Part shown: one piece after another, positions 8,628 to 20,222 of the stretch | Layout: every line of letters begins with the position of its first letter | Numbering within the stretch: position 1 is the first letter of the stretch | Translations under genes and position numbers: made by a program | From: Dehalococcoidia bacterium | GTDB lineage: Bacteria; Chloroflexota; Dehalococcoidia; SM23-28-2 | DNA length: 37,862 bases | Reading direction: 5' to 3' | Assembly: GCA_030615765.1 (NCBI GenBank) | Contig: JAUWYP010000019.1 | Location: forward strand, 1 to 37,862 | The notes under the pieces: model-generated | Database searches by the model: none | What the model saw: only the letters and a program-made list of their open reading frames with translations | What the model was told of the DNA's origin: nothing

Positions 8628-10054
8628 GGACCGCGCAGGAGTATCGAGATAGGCTCTTCAAGATGAGGAACAATGTCTACATTGATGGGGAGCTGGTGGG
8701 CAGGGACGATCCCAGGATGGTCCCAGGCATCAACGTTATCAATCAGACCTACGACATGGCCCAGGACCCCCAGTATGATGGCATAATCACAGCCACTTCC
8801 CACCTCACGGGGGAGAAGATAAGCCGCTTCTGTCATATCCATCAGAGCGTTGATGACCTGCTGAATAAGCAGAAGATGACCCGCCTTGCCTGCCAGAAGA
8901 CCGGCGGCTGCATCCAGCGCTGTATGGGAATCGACGCCATGAATGCCCTCTCCGTGATCACCTACGCTATGGATCAAGCCCTGGGGACGGAGTATAACCA
9001 GAGGTTTCTCAAATACCTGGCCTATTTCCAGGAGAATGACCTCTGCGCCAACTGCGCTCAGACCGACGTCAAGGGGGACAGGAAGAAGCGACCCCATGAG
9101 CAGGTCGACCCCGACCTCTACCTCAGGATTGTGGAGCGAAAGAGCGATGGGATCGTTGTCCGGGGGGCGAAGGCTCACAACACCACCGGCCCCTATGCCG
9201 ATGAGATCATCGTTACGCCCACCCGCTTCTTGACCGCGGAGGAGAGCGATTGGGCCGTGTCCTTCGCCCTGCCCGCCGACTGGGAGGGGATTCACCTGGT
9301 ATCTCGCCCATCCTTGCCCAGACCGAGGCGGAAGCTCCATGCCCCCATAGCCACCTTCGGCGATATGGAATCGTTCACCATCTTCGACGACGTCTTCGTT
9401 CCGTGGGAGAGGGTGTTTATGTGCGGGGAGAGGGACTATGGGGGGATGCTGGCTCTACTGTTCGCGCTCTATCACCGTCATAGCTACACCGGATGCAAGC
9501 CGGCTACGTCAGATGTGCTCATGGGATTCGCCGCTTTGGTGGCTGAGTATAACGGGATAGAGAAGGCCGAGCATGTGAGGCACAAGCTCGCCGAGATGAT
9601 CAGTGTTGCCGAGCTGGTGTATGCGGCAGGGATCGCCGCTGCCGTAACTGCAAAGAAGCAAGCTTCAGGGACCTACACCCCGGATGTGGTTTACTGCAAC
9701 GTGGGCCGCAGGCATGCCGGGGTGAACATCTATCACGAGTTCGAGATCGTAGCCGACCTAGCTGGGGGTCTGCCGGCGACCCTGCCCCCCGAGGGCGACT
9801 TCTACCACGAGCAGATAGGGCCCCTCCTAGAGAAGTACATGATGAGGAACCCCAAGATCTCGGCGGAGAATCAACATCGCTGCTTCCGAGCCCTGAGCGA
9901 CGTGATCTGCTCCGGTCAGGGAATGCTGATGCAGATAGCCGGGCTTCACGGGGGTGGCTCGCCGGTGATGGAGACGATTGCTATTCTGGGCACCTATGAC
10001 CTAGAGGCAAAGAAGAACATCGCCAAGTACCTGGCAGGGATCCCCATAGAATAG
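8624..10054 (+). CDS. abfD: 4-hydroxybutyryl-CoA dehydratase
   Basis: A 476-residue member of the 4-hydroxyphenylacetate 3-hydroxylase family. All four ligands of the special 4Fe-4S cluster known from the Clostridium aminobutyricum enzyme (Cys99, Cys103, His292, Cys299) have counterparts with identical spacing: Cys96 and Cys100 (CIQRC), and His284 and Cys291 (HRHSYTGC). This makes the dehydratase assignment much stronger than a monooxygenase. The enzyme converts 4-hydroxybutyryl-CoA to crotonyl-CoA by a ketyl-radical mechanism, with FAD. It serves 4-aminobutyrate/4-hydroxybutyrate use or autotrophic 4-hydroxybutyrate cycles. AAAGGACGG precedes the ATG. Codon choice differs from the neighbours (many AGG Arg and GGG Gly codons), suggesting separate ancestry. 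Confidence 0.9.
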   Translation: MRTAQEYRDRLFKMRNNVYIDGELVGRDDPRMVPGINVINQTYDMAQDPQYDGIITATSHLTGEKISRFCHIHQSVDDLLNKQKMTRLACQKTGGCIQRCMGIDAMNALSVITYAMDQALGTEYNQRFLKYLAYFQENDLCANCAQTDVKGDRKKRPHEQVDPDLYLRIVERKSDGIVVRGAKAHNTTGPYADEIIVTPTRFLTAEESDWAVSFALPADWEGIHLVSRPSLPRPRRKLHAPIATFGDMESFTIFDDVFVPWERVFMCGERDYGGMLALLFALYHRHSYTGCKPATSDVLMGFAALVAEYNGIEKAEHVRHKLAEMISVAELVYAAGIAAAVTAKKQASGTYTPDVVYCNVGRRHAGVNIYHEFEIVADLAGGLPATLPPEGDFYHEQIGPLLEKYMMRNPKISAENQHRCFRALSDVICSGQGMLMQIAGLHGGGSPVMETIAILGTYDLEAKKNIAKYLAGIPIE

Positions 10055-10093
10055 GCCGCCTTCCCGCTCAAAGCACAGCCCGCCGCGTCGCTG

Positions 10094-10158
10094 GGATTCT
10101 TCGCTTCGCTCAGAATGACGCTACCCGTGGTTGTCACCCTGAGCGTAGCGAAGGGTCT
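10094..10158. repeat. Paired inverted intergenic repeats with internal hairpins
   Basis: Two arms (10095-10119 and 10133-10157) are inverted copies of one 25-base element matching at 20 of 25 positions, with 13 bases between. Each arm can also fold alone: ATTCT/AGAAT in the left arm and ACCCT/AGGGT in the right. The differences between copies at these positions are compensatory. It sits between the convergent abfD and meaB genes and could end transcription from both sides. Confidence 0.7.
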
Positions 10159-10243
10159 TATTTCAACCGACCCGCCCCCTCGAAGCGGATGCCGCGCTGT
10201 GGATGGACGCTGGGATGCGCCCGCGGACGGGAGCTATCTTCCC

Positions 10244-11221
10244 CTACTCCCCCTGGGTGAGCCACTTGCCCAGCCACTGACGATCGTCCAGCACCTGGGC
10301 GCAGGCTGAGTAGGGGTCCAACTCCCCTGCCACCACCCGCTCGGCGAGGTCCTTCAGCTGGCCATCCTTCTCGGCGAAATCCAGGAAACGCGTCCGCACC
10401 TTGCGCTGAAGCATCTCCAGGAACTCCTCGCGGCGGCGCTGGCGGCGACGCCTCTCCAACTCGCCGTTCTCCTCCTGGATGCGGCGGCGACGCTCCAACT
10501 CCTCGTACAGCTCATCGATGGCGATGCCACGGTGAGCCTGGGTGAGCACGACGGGGATGGGCTCGCCCGGCTTCATGGCCACAAATGCCTCCAGCTCGGC
10601 CTTCATGCGTGAGGCTCCCTCGCGGTCGGCCTTGTTGATGGCAAAGATGTCGGCGATCTCGAACAGACCCGCCTTCATGGCCTGGATGGCGTCGCCAGAT
10701 TCGGGCGTGAGCACGACAATGACGATATCGGCGGCGTTGACCACATCCAGCTCTGTCTGGCCGACGCCCACCGTCTCCACAAGGATCACGTCGCGGCCGC
10801 TGGCATCGAGGAGCTTGATGACCCCCTGGACGGTGACGGGCAGGCCGCCGTGGCTGCCGCGAGTGGCCATGCTGCGGATGAATACACCCGAGTCCAGATA
10901 GTGCTGCTGCATGCGGATGCGGTCGCCCAGGAGGGCGCCGCCGGAGAAGGGACTGGAGGGGTCGACGGCCACAATGCCCACCGACAGCTCTTTCTCACGC
11001 ATGATGGCGGTGAGCTTGTCCACCACGGTGCTCTTGCCCGTCCCTGGCGGCCCGGTGACCCCTATGCAGTAGGCGCGGCCGGTGTGGGGGCCTATGCGGC
11101 GCATGATGTCCGCCACCGCCTCGCTCTCGCCCTCCACCAGGCTGATAAGACGAGGCAAGGCCAGCGTGTCGCTGGCCAGCATCCGCTCCACCAGTTCTAT
11201 GACGCCTTGCCCTGTACCCAT
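10244..11221 (-). CDS. meaB: MeaB/ArgK-type GTPase, methylmalonyl-CoA mutase-associated chaperone
   Basis: A G3E-family GTPase of about 325 residues from the ATG at 11221; a GTG at 11242 would add seven residues. A GGGGGAG stretch lies upstream of the ATG. Motifs include Walker A GPPGTGKST, the switch segment SMATRGSHGGLP, VETVGVGQTELDV and NKAD. MeaB loads and protects the adenosylcobalamin cofactor of methylmalonyl-CoA mutase, which interconverts methylmalonyl-CoA and succinyl-CoA. The mutase is not in this window. It lies downstream of a lipoprotein gene on the same strand with a 72-base gap, so co-transcription is possible. Confidence 0.9.
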   Translation of the reverse strand: MGTGQGVIELVERMLASDTLALPRLISLVEGESEAVADIMRRIGPHTGRAYCIGVTGPPGTGKSTVVDKLTAIMREKELSVGIVAVDPSSPFSGGALLGDRIRMQQHYLDSGVFIRSMATRGSHGGLPVTVQGVIKLLDASGRDVILVETVGVGQTELDVVNAADIVIVVLTPESGDAIQAMKAGLFEIADIFAINKADREGASRMKAELEAFVAMKPGEPIPVVLTQAHRGIAIDELYEELERRRRIQEENGELERRRRQRRREEFLEMLQRKVRTRFLDFAEKDGQLKDLAERVVAGELDPYSACAQVLDDRQWLGKWLTQGE

Positions 11222-11314
11222 TCGATCACTTCTCCCCCGCACAGCCCCACGTCCCGGTGCTGGCCCAGGAGAAGCTACAAGAGGCTAACTCCATACGCCA
11301 AGGCCATGGCCAGG

Positions 11315-11839
11315 TCACTCGTCAGCCGGCGTCGATATCGGAGTCGGCGACTCGGCCTCCCCCGTCGGGCTGGGCGTGGGCGACTCGGCCGCTGCCGTCG
11401 GGCTAGGCGTGATGGGCACCCACGTCGCGATGGGAGGGGCCTCCCATACGGTGAGGGTACCCACCATGCCAATGGGCTGAGAGTCGGAGCGAAAGTCGAA
11501 GACGCCCGGCTGGTCGATTCGAAATTCCAGGGTGCCGGTCTTGCCGGGATCGACGTTGTCAGATACGAGGTCATCGTCGGTCCCGTACTCGTTGTCGGTG
11601 CCTGCTATCCGCAGATTGTGAGCCTCCCCATCCTCGTTGCGCAGCTCGAGGATGTAGTCTCTTCCCGCCCTGACGGTGAGGGCGCTGGGGGAAAAGAAGT
11701 TGTCGCGCATCTCGATCCTGATCACGGTCTCGCCCGCGGGGCCAGGCGTAGGAAGGCCGCTTTCGGAGCCTCCCCCGCAGGCCGCGGCCAGCAGCCCCAG
11801 GAGGGAAGCTAGCACTAGTGCCGCCAGTATTCGCTTCAC
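11315..11839 (-). CDS. Cupredoxin-like lipoprotein with incomplete copper site
   Basis: A 174-residue predicted lipoprotein: hydrophobic signal peptide with a LAAAC box (lipidated Cys21), a short linker, a cupredoxin-fold domain at about 37-131, and a Ser/Pro/Thr-rich tail with repeated ESPTP blocks. The domain keeps the N-terminal His of the copper site (His74 in EAHNL) and the Met of the C-terminal loop (Met125 in IGMVGTLTV). The expected Cys and second His are replaced by residues such as Arg, Ser and Gln in FDFRSDSQP. Classical type 1 copper binding is therefore doubtful. Its partner and function are unknown. Confidence 0.8.
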   Translation of the reverse strand: MKRILAALVLASLLGLLAAACGGGSESGLPTPGPAGETVIRIEMRDNFFSPSALTVRAGRDYILELRNEDGEAHNLRIAGTDNEYGTDDDLVSDNVDPGKTGTLEFRIDQPGVFDFRSDSQPIGMVGTLTVWEAPPIATWVPITPSPTAAAESPTPSPTGEAESPTPISTPADE

Positions 11840-11919
11840 GGGACGTGTGCCTCCTCGAACCCTCGCCAGCTATGCCGTCTCGCTGTCTCCTGCTCTCTAC
11901 GGCGACAGGCTCGTAGTGC

Positions 11920-11947
11920 ATTATAACCTCTGTAGCTGTCGTGTCCC
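11920..11947 (-). promoter_or_regulatory. Candidate sigma-70 promoter for the lipoprotein-meaB unit
   Basis: On the minus strand a perfect TATAAT (11920-11925) is preceded 16 bases upstream by GGGACA (11942-11947), which matches four of six -35 positions. It lies about 80 bases upstream of the lipoprotein start. Confidence 0.5.
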
Positions 11948-12099
11948 AGTAGCAGGAGGGTAGTATGCTAGATGTTCACCCTCATCACCTCCCAGGCGCC
12001 TCTTGAGGACAGGCCGAGGCGGGGGCGAGAAGCGATGGCCGTAGTTCTATCAGCGGTCAAGTTACCGAGCTACAGACAACGATTTCTTCTGGGCCCAAG

Positions 12100-12128
12100 T
12101 TGGCGCATCAGAGCCTTAGTGGTGTAAA
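12100..12128 (+). promoter_or_regulatory. Candidate rex promoter
   Basis: TTGGCG (12100-12105), a 17-base spacer and TGTAAA (12123-12128) each match four of six consensus positions. The expected transcription start would fall inside the candidate Rex operator just downstream. Confidence 0.4.
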
Positions 12129-12132
12129 CTGA

Positions 12133-12150
12133 TTGCGAAAAAAGGCACAA
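12133..12150 (+). promoter_or_regulatory. Candidate Rex operator (autoregulation)
   Basis: TTGCGAAAAAAGGCACAA matches the known Rex box TTGTGA-N6-TCACAA at 10 of 12 defined positions with the correct 6-base centre. It begins 4 bases after the proposed rex -10 box and 83 bases before the rex start, a position suited to repression by NADH-sensitive Rex. Confidence 0.6.
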
Positions 12151-12215
12151 GGCCACTGGTTTTAGGGCGGTGAGGGATTACCAACGGTAGCCGCTTTGTT
12201 GAGGCGAGGCACAAG

Positions 12216-12884
12216 TTGACACGCAATCGAAAGACAGCCAGAGCCACCAAGATCCCTGATGTCGTCATCGATCGCCTGCCGCTTTATGCCCGCTGCTTGG
12301 CCCTGCTACAGTCCAGACGGCAAGAGGTGGTGAGTTCGACAGAGCTGGCCAGTATGTCGCGGGTAACGCCAGCCCAAATTCGCAAGGACCTGAGTTATTT
12401 CGGCCGCTTTGGCAAGCAGGGGCGTGGCTACAACGTGGGCCAGCTCTTGGGGGAGCTATGGCGCATCCTCGGCCTCAACCGCGACTGGCGGTTGGCCCTT
12501 ATTGGTGTGGGCAAGGTTGGGCGGGCCATCCTGGAGTACGACGGCTTTGCCAGCGAGGGCTTCCACGTCGTTCAGGCTTTCGACGTGGACCACCAGATGG
12601 TGGGCCAGAAGTTGGTATCGGTGACAATTAGACACGTGAGCGAGCTTGAGCAGAGGCTGCTGAAAGACCCGGTGGATATCGGCATCGTGGCGGTGCCTGC
12701 AGTGGAAGCTCAAGCAGTGGTCGACGCCCTGGTTCGCTGCGGCGTGAAGGCCATCCTCAATTACGCCCCCCTTCGCCCCCACAGGCCCCCCGACGTGGAA
12801 CTGCGCCAGATCGACCCCGTCCTGGCCCTTCAGAGCATGACCTTCTACCTGAAGGCCCTGAAAGGGCCAGCGAAGCGGCGCTAG
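12216..12884 (+). CDS. rex: Redox-sensing transcriptional repressor Rex
   Basis: A 222-residue Rex. The N-terminal winged helix contains YARCLALLQ, VSSTELA and QIRKDLSYFGRFGKQGRGY, the family hallmark. A Rossmann NAD(H)-binding domain follows with LIGVGKVGRAI (GxGxxG) and the C-terminal swapped helix region. Rex releases DNA when the NADH/NAD+ ratio rises, and typically controls fermentation and respiration genes. The start is a TTG preceded by GAGGCGAGG; no upstream ATG gives a better start. The last four bases overlap the convergent mreB end. Confidence 0.95.
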   Translation: MTRNRKTARATKIPDVVIDRLPLYARCLALLQSRRQEVVSSTELASMSRVTPAQIRKDLSYFGRFGKQGRGYNVGQLLGELWRILGLNRDWRLALIGVGKVGRAILEYDGFASEGFHVVQAFDVDHQMVGQKLVSVTIRHVSELEQRLLKDPVDIGIVAVPAVEAQAVVDALVRCGVKAILNYAPLRPHRPPDVELRQIDPVLALQSMTFYLKALKGPAKRR

Positions 12885-13909
12885 TATCCGGCCAGGAAAT
12901 CGCCCTCGGCGGGCTGGGCACGACGGATGAGGTCCAGGTGCTCCAGGGCGATGCCGGCCCCGATGGCCACACACTCCATAGGGTTCTCGGCCAGCGAGCA
13001 GGGGATGCCGAGCTCCTGGGAAATCAGGCGGTCCAGGTTACGGACGAGCGCACCACCCCCCGTAAGGACGATGCCTCTGTCCACGACGTCGGAGGCCAGC
13101 TCCGGCGGTGTCCGCTCCAACACCGCCCGGATGGCTCCCAGGATGCTGGCCAGGGGATCCTGAATGGCCTGGGTGATCTCCTGGGAAGTCACAGTGATGT
13201 TCTTGGGCAGGCCACTGATCTGGTCACGGCCGCGCACCTCTGTGGTCAGTTCCTCCTCCGTGAGGAGAGCGCTAGCTACAGCGATCTTGACGTCCTCGGC
13301 AGTGCGGTCGCCAATGATCAGATTATGGCGGCGCTTGACGTAGGTGGCGACGGCATCGTCCATGCGGTCGCCGGCCACTCGCACCGATTCACTGGTGACG
13401 ATGCCGTACATGGATATCACAGCGGCTTCGGTGCGGCCGCCGCCGACATCCACCACCATGTGACCCCGGGGTGTGTCCACGGGCATACGAGCACCGATGG
13501 CAGCGGCCAGGGGCTCGGGCACCAGATTGGCCGGCCGGCGAGCGCCTGCTGCCTCGGCGGCGTCACGCACCGCCCTTTGCTCTACACTCGTCACCCCTGC
13601 CGGTATGCAGATCATGACCTCTGGCTTGATGAGACGGAACCACCCCACCACCTTGCCGAGGAAGTAACGCAACATGGCCTCGGTGGTCAGGTAGTCAGCG
13701 ATAACGCCATCGCGCATGGGCCGGATCACGGCGATAGGCCCCGGCGTGCGCCCCAACATGTCACGGGCCTCGCTTCCCACAGCCACGATGCTGTTGTCCC
13801 GCTGAGCGACCGCTACCACCGAGGGCTCTTTGATGACGATGCCCTTGCCTCTAATGTAGACCAACACGTTGGCCGTGCCCAGGTCCACCCCTATTCTCTT
13901 ACCGAACAT
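12881..13909 (-). CDS. mreB: Rod shape-determining protein MreB
   Basis: A 342-residue actin-like protein. It begins MFGKRIGVDLGTANVLVY, the usual MreB start with the phosphate-1 motif, and has the phosphate-2 motif VVDVGGGRTEAAV and the adenosine motif GIVLTGGGALVRNLD. I chose ATG 13909 because it matches the family start; TTG/GTG codons up to 13924 stay open, and the GGGGTGGGGAGT before the ATG is rather close to it. MreB filaments under the membrane guide cell-wall synthesis, and the gene follows murA, also a wall gene. No mreC/mreD is next to it. Confidence 0.93.
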   Translation of the reverse strand: MFGKRIGVDLGTANVLVYIRGKGIVIKEPSVVAVAQRDNSIVAVGSEARDMLGRTPGPIAVIRPMRDGVIADYLTTEAMLRYFLGKVVGWFRLIKPEVMICIPAGVTSVEQRAVRDAAEAAGARRPANLVPEPLAAAIGARMPVDTPRGHMVVDVGGGRTEAAVISMYGIVTSESVRVAGDRMDDAVATYVKRRHNLIIGDRTAEDVKIAVASALLTEEELTTEVRGRDQISGLPKNITVTSQEITQAIQDPLASILGAIRAVLERTPPELASDVVDRGIVLTGGGALVRNLDRLISQELGIPCSLAENPMECVAIGAGIALEHLDLIRRAQPAEGDFLAGY

Positions 13910-13951
13910 ACTCCCCACCCCCAACCCAAGACTCGATCAACGGCGGAAATG

Positions 13952-15208
13952 CTATGCGCTTTCGATGTTTGCGCCCAGGGACCGCAGCTTGCCGTCGAGA
14001 CACTGATAGCCCCGGTTCAGGTGATCGATATCAGAGATCACTGTCCTGCCGCGGGCGGCTAGTCCCGCCAGCACAAGCGCCGCGCCTGCCCGGATGTCGA
14101 GAGCGCAAACGCTGGTGCCTATGAGCGAAGTCGGCCCGCTGATGATGGCGGTGGTACCGGTGGAGACCACCTCCGCCCCCATCTTTCGCAGCTCGCTGAC
14201 ATACAATAGACGATTGTCGAAAACCCTCTCGTGGACGTAGCTCACGCCCTGCGCCTGGGTGAGAAGCGCGGCCATAGGCGCCTGAAGGTCGGTGGCCAGC
14301 CCAGGATAGGGCACCGCCTGGATAGTCACTGCCGTCAGTCGGTCAGCATTGCGCACGTGCAGGACATCCTCGCCCTCGTCTACCTCTACCCCTGCCTCCC
14401 TGAGCTTGGCCACCAGCGAGTACAGGTGCTGAGATTCCGCCCCGCAGATGCGCACGTCACCACCAGTGATGGCGGCGGCGATGGCGAAGGTACCCGCCTC
14501 GATGCGATCGGGGATTATGCGCTGACTGGTGCCATGAAGAGCGTCCACCCCTTCGATCTCCAGGGTGTGGGAGCCCGCCCCTTGGATGCGAGCGCCCATC
14601 TTGTTCAACATCTCTGCCAGGCTGGCGATCTCCGGCTCGGCGGCCGCGTTGACGATGACGGTGGTGCCCCTGGCCAGAGTGGCAGCCATCATAAGGTTCT
14701 GGGTGCCCAGGACGCTGGGGTAGTCCATGAACAAGCGAGCGCCCCGCAGCCTCTTAGCCTGGGCCACGAACTTCTCCCCCTGCCGGCGAATATCCGCCCC
14801 CATGGCAGCAAAGCCTGCCAGGTGGACAGCGATGGGCCTCTGGCCGATGACATCGCCCCCAGGCGGGCTGCAAGCCGCCTGGCCGAAGCGGGCCAGCAGG
14901 GGGCCCATGACCATGAAGCTAGCCCGCAGGTTCACCACCTGCTCGGTTGGTGGGGAGAAGGAGGTGATGCGGGCGGCCCTGAGACGCAGCGTTGAGGGCG
15001 ACGGCCTCTCGATCTCCGCACCGAGGCTCTCCAGCACCTGGGCCATGAAGGTGATGTCGCCGATGGCGGGGACGTTCTCCAGATAGCACTCTTCGGGCAC
15101 CAAGAGGGAAGCAGCCATGGCAGCCACGGCGGCATTCTTGGAGCCGCCTATCTCCGCCGTGCCTTGGAGCCTCTGCCCACCCTCGATGATGAAGCGTTCG
15201 CCTGCCAT
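13952..15208 (-). CDS. murA: UDP-N-acetylglucosamine 1-carboxyvinyltransferase with Asp active-site variant
   Basis: A 418-residue MurA, first committed step of peptidoglycan precursor synthesis (PEP transfer to UDP-GlcNAc). The N-terminus has [21 protein letters not shown] with the catalytic Lys. The catalytic loop reads [12 protein letters not shown], with Asp119 where most enzymes have Cys (Cys115 in E. coli). The same Cys-to-Asp change is known in mycobacteria, chlamydiae and Borrelia, and makes the enzyme insensitive to fosfomycin. ATG 15208 was chosen because the longer open frame upstream runs through atpC and has no MurA similarity. It follows atpC by 34 bases. Confidence 0.95.
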   Translation of the reverse strand: MAGERFIIEGGQRLQGTAEIGGSKNAAVAAMAASLLVPEECYLENVPAIGDITFMAQVLESLGAEIERPSPSTLRLRAARITSFSPPTEQVVNLRASFMVMGPLLARFGQAACSPPGGDVIGQRPIAVHLAGFAAMGADIRRQGEKFVAQAKRLRGARLFMDYPSVLGTQNLMMAATLARGTTVIVNAAAEPEIASLAEMLNKMGARIQGAGSHTLEIEGVDALHGTSQRIIPDRIEAGTFAIAAAITGGDVRICGAESQHLYSLVAKLREAGVEVDEGEDVLHVRNADRLTAVTIQAVPYPGLATDLQAPMAALLTQAQGVSYVHERVFDNRLLYVSELRKMGAEVVSTGTTAIISGPTSLIGTSVCALDIRAGAALVLAGLAARGRTVISDIDHLNRGYQCLDGKLRSLGANIESA

Positions 15209-15242
15209 GGGCCTATTCCATGCCGGAGGAAGAGCGCCAGAC

Positions 15243-17121
<1,879 letters not shown>

Positions 17122-17205
17122 TCATAAGCTTGCGGCCCTGTGGGGCCTGCCACCTCTGCCCTGAATTACTCACCCTATTACACCCTTCCTCCACAGTCCG
17201 GCAAC

Positions 17206-18078
17206 CTAGCGTTCCTCTCTAAGCACCTCGGCGCCGCCCGTCAGCTCCAGGAGCTCCTTGGTGATGCTCTCCTGGCGGGCCTTGTTATAGGTGAGAGTAA
17301 GCTCGCGGATCATGTCGTTGGCGTTGTCGGTAGCGCTGCGCATGGCTACCATGCGCGCCGACTGCTCGCTGGCTATCGCCTCCAGCACCGCCTCGTAGAG
17401 CTGGCGTTCCACGTAGCGGGGCAGAAGCTCGGCCATGATATCCTCCCGCGAGGGCTCATAGATGTAGTCCACCCCCCAGGTGGCCGCCTCCGCAGGGGGT
17501 TCCACCGGCAACAGCTTGAAGATGTGCGGCCTCTGAACCATGGTGCTGATAAACAAAGCATAACTCAGATAGACCTCGTCGGCCAGGCCATGAATATAGT
17601 CCTCCATGGCCACCCGCGCGGCGGGCCGCACGTCCTCGTAGCTGGGGTAGTCGCCCAAGCCGACGAACTCGGCGACCACCTCCATCCCGGCACGATGGAA
17701 GAAGTCGCGCCCCTTGCGACCGAGGCAGATAAGCCTGGCGGGCAGCTGCCGCTCGACGATGAAGGAGGCGGTGTGGCGATTCAGACCGGCAGGCAGGCCG
17801 CCGCAGAGGCCGCGGTCGGGCGTAATGAGGATGATGTCGATGGCCTGCACCTGCCGCCGACGCATGAGGGGATGGACGGCCTCGGGCTCCTGAAGAGGCA
17901 AGGTCTCGGCCAGGCTGGCCAGCACCGAGCGCATCTTCTCAGCATAGGGGCGGCCGGCCAGGGCACGAGCCTGGGCCCGCCTCATCTTGGAGGCAGCCAC
18001 CAGCTCCATGGCCTTGGTGACCTTGGCCGTGTTCTCGACGGTGCGAATGCGTCGGCGAATCTGACGAAGGGTAGCCAT
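17206..18078 (-). CDS. atpG: F1 ATP synthase gamma subunit
   Basis: A 290-residue gamma subunit (central stalk). The N-terminal helix has RRIRTVENTAKVTKAMELVAASKMRRAQ and the C-terminal helix has RMVAMRSATDNANDMIRELTLTYNKARQESITKELLELTGGA, which pair as the rotating coiled coil. The ITPDRGLCGGL segment is the conserved core. It starts 2 bases after the atpA stop. Length is typical. Confidence 0.95.
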   Translation of the reverse strand: MATLRQIRRRIRTVENTAKVTKAMELVAASKMRRAQARALAGRPYAEKMRSVLASLAETLPLQEPEAVHPLMRRRQVQAIDIILITPDRGLCGGLPAGLNRHTASFIVERQLPARLICLGRKGRDFFHRAGMEVVAEFVGLGDYPSYEDVRPAARVAMEDYIHGLADEVYLSYALFISTMVQRPHIFKLLPVEPPAEAATWGVDYIYEPSREDIMAELLPRYVERQLYEAVLEAIASEQSARMVAMRSATDNANDMIRELTLTYNKARQESITKELLELTGGAEVLREER

Positions 18079-18080
18079 GA

Positions 18081-19598
<1,518 letters not shown>

Positions 19599-19618
19599 TC
19601 CCCCGTCACCACCTTCCA

Positions 19619-19670
19619 GTAGCTGCAGGGCTTTAGCCCTGCCAATGCAGACCTGAAGGTCTGCAGCTAC
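19619..19670. repeat. 52-bp cruciform REP-like element between atpH and atpA
   Basis: The outer arms GTAGCTGCAG (19619-19628) and CTGCAGCTAC (19661-19670) are perfect inverted copies. Between them lie two hairpins: GCAGGGC-ttta-GCCCTGC (19625-19642) and TGCAGACC-tgaa-GGTCTGCA (19646-19665). The inner stems share bases with the outer arms, so a long arm pairing and two separate hairpins are alternative folds. Confidence 0.8.
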
Positions 19671-19682
19671 GTGATTTCAAGT

Positions 19683-20222
19683 CTAGCGCTCCTGACCCTC
19701 CAGGGTTCCTCTCAGGGCGAGGAGCTTGCTGCGAGTGCTGCCGTCGATGAGGCGGTCGCCGACGCGGGCCACCAGCCCGCCGACGATGGCTGGCTCCACC
19801 TCCAGATGAGCGATCACCTTCTTGCCCATTATCTGGCCCAGCCTCTCCTCCACCACCCGCTGCTCGGCGTCGGCCAGGGGCACCGCCGTGACCACCCTGG
19901 CGTGGGCAATGCCGCTGTGCTCGTCCACCAAGTCGCGATAGGCCTCGGCAACCTGGGAGCCGATGCCCACTCGCCCCTTGGCCACCAGCAACCTGGCCAG
20001 GTTCATGACCAGCGGGTCGATCCCCTCCAGAATCGCCTCCAACAGGCGATACCTGTCGGCCAGGGCGAGCTTGGTGCTAGTGAGGATGGACGCAGCCTGA
20101 GGGTCGGTCATGACCGTGCCCACCAGGGCCAGGTCGGTGGCCCACTCCTCGAGACTGTCGCGCCCGCGGGCGATCTCGAAGGCCGCCTGGGCGTATCGCT
20201 TAGCTACAGTGTCGCGAATCAT
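19683..20222 (-). CDS. atpH: F1 ATP synthase delta subunit
   Basis: A 179-residue delta subunit (OSCP). It starts MIRDTVAKRYAQAAFEIA, the family N-terminus, and ends with VARVGDRLIDGSTRSKLLAL, matching the conserved C-terminal segment. It joins F1 to the peripheral stalk. Its start overlaps the atpF stop (ATGA). Downstream, before atpA, lies the 52-bp repeat. Confidence 0.93.
   Translation of the reverse strand: MIRDTVAKRYAQAAFEIARGRDSLEEWATDLALVGTVMTDPQAASILTSTKLALADRYRLLEAILEGIDPLVMNLARLLVAKGRVGIGSQVAEAYRDLVDEHSGIAHARVVTAVPLADAEQRVVEERLGQIMGKKVIAHLEVEPAIVGGLVARVGDRLIDGSTRSKLLALRGTLEGQER

Larger units (their letters stand above)
11840..12215. other. 376-base divergent intergenic region between the lipoprotein gene and rex
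   Basis: This gap contains a minus-strand promoter for the lipoprotein/meaB pair, a plus-strand promoter for rex and a candidate Rex operator, each listed separately. I see no further gene, tRNA or strong hairpin in it. Confidence 0.6.

Noticed and set aside
8624-10054. 4-hydroxyphenylacetate 3-monooxygenase instead of a dehydratase
   Set aside because: The four Fe-S ligands of 4-hydroxybutyryl-CoA dehydratase are all present with exact spacing; monooxygenases lack them.
12938-14062. Long plus-strand open frame of 374 codons opposite mreB
   Set aside because: Antisense shadow of mreB, rich in His, Gly and Asp without domain features.
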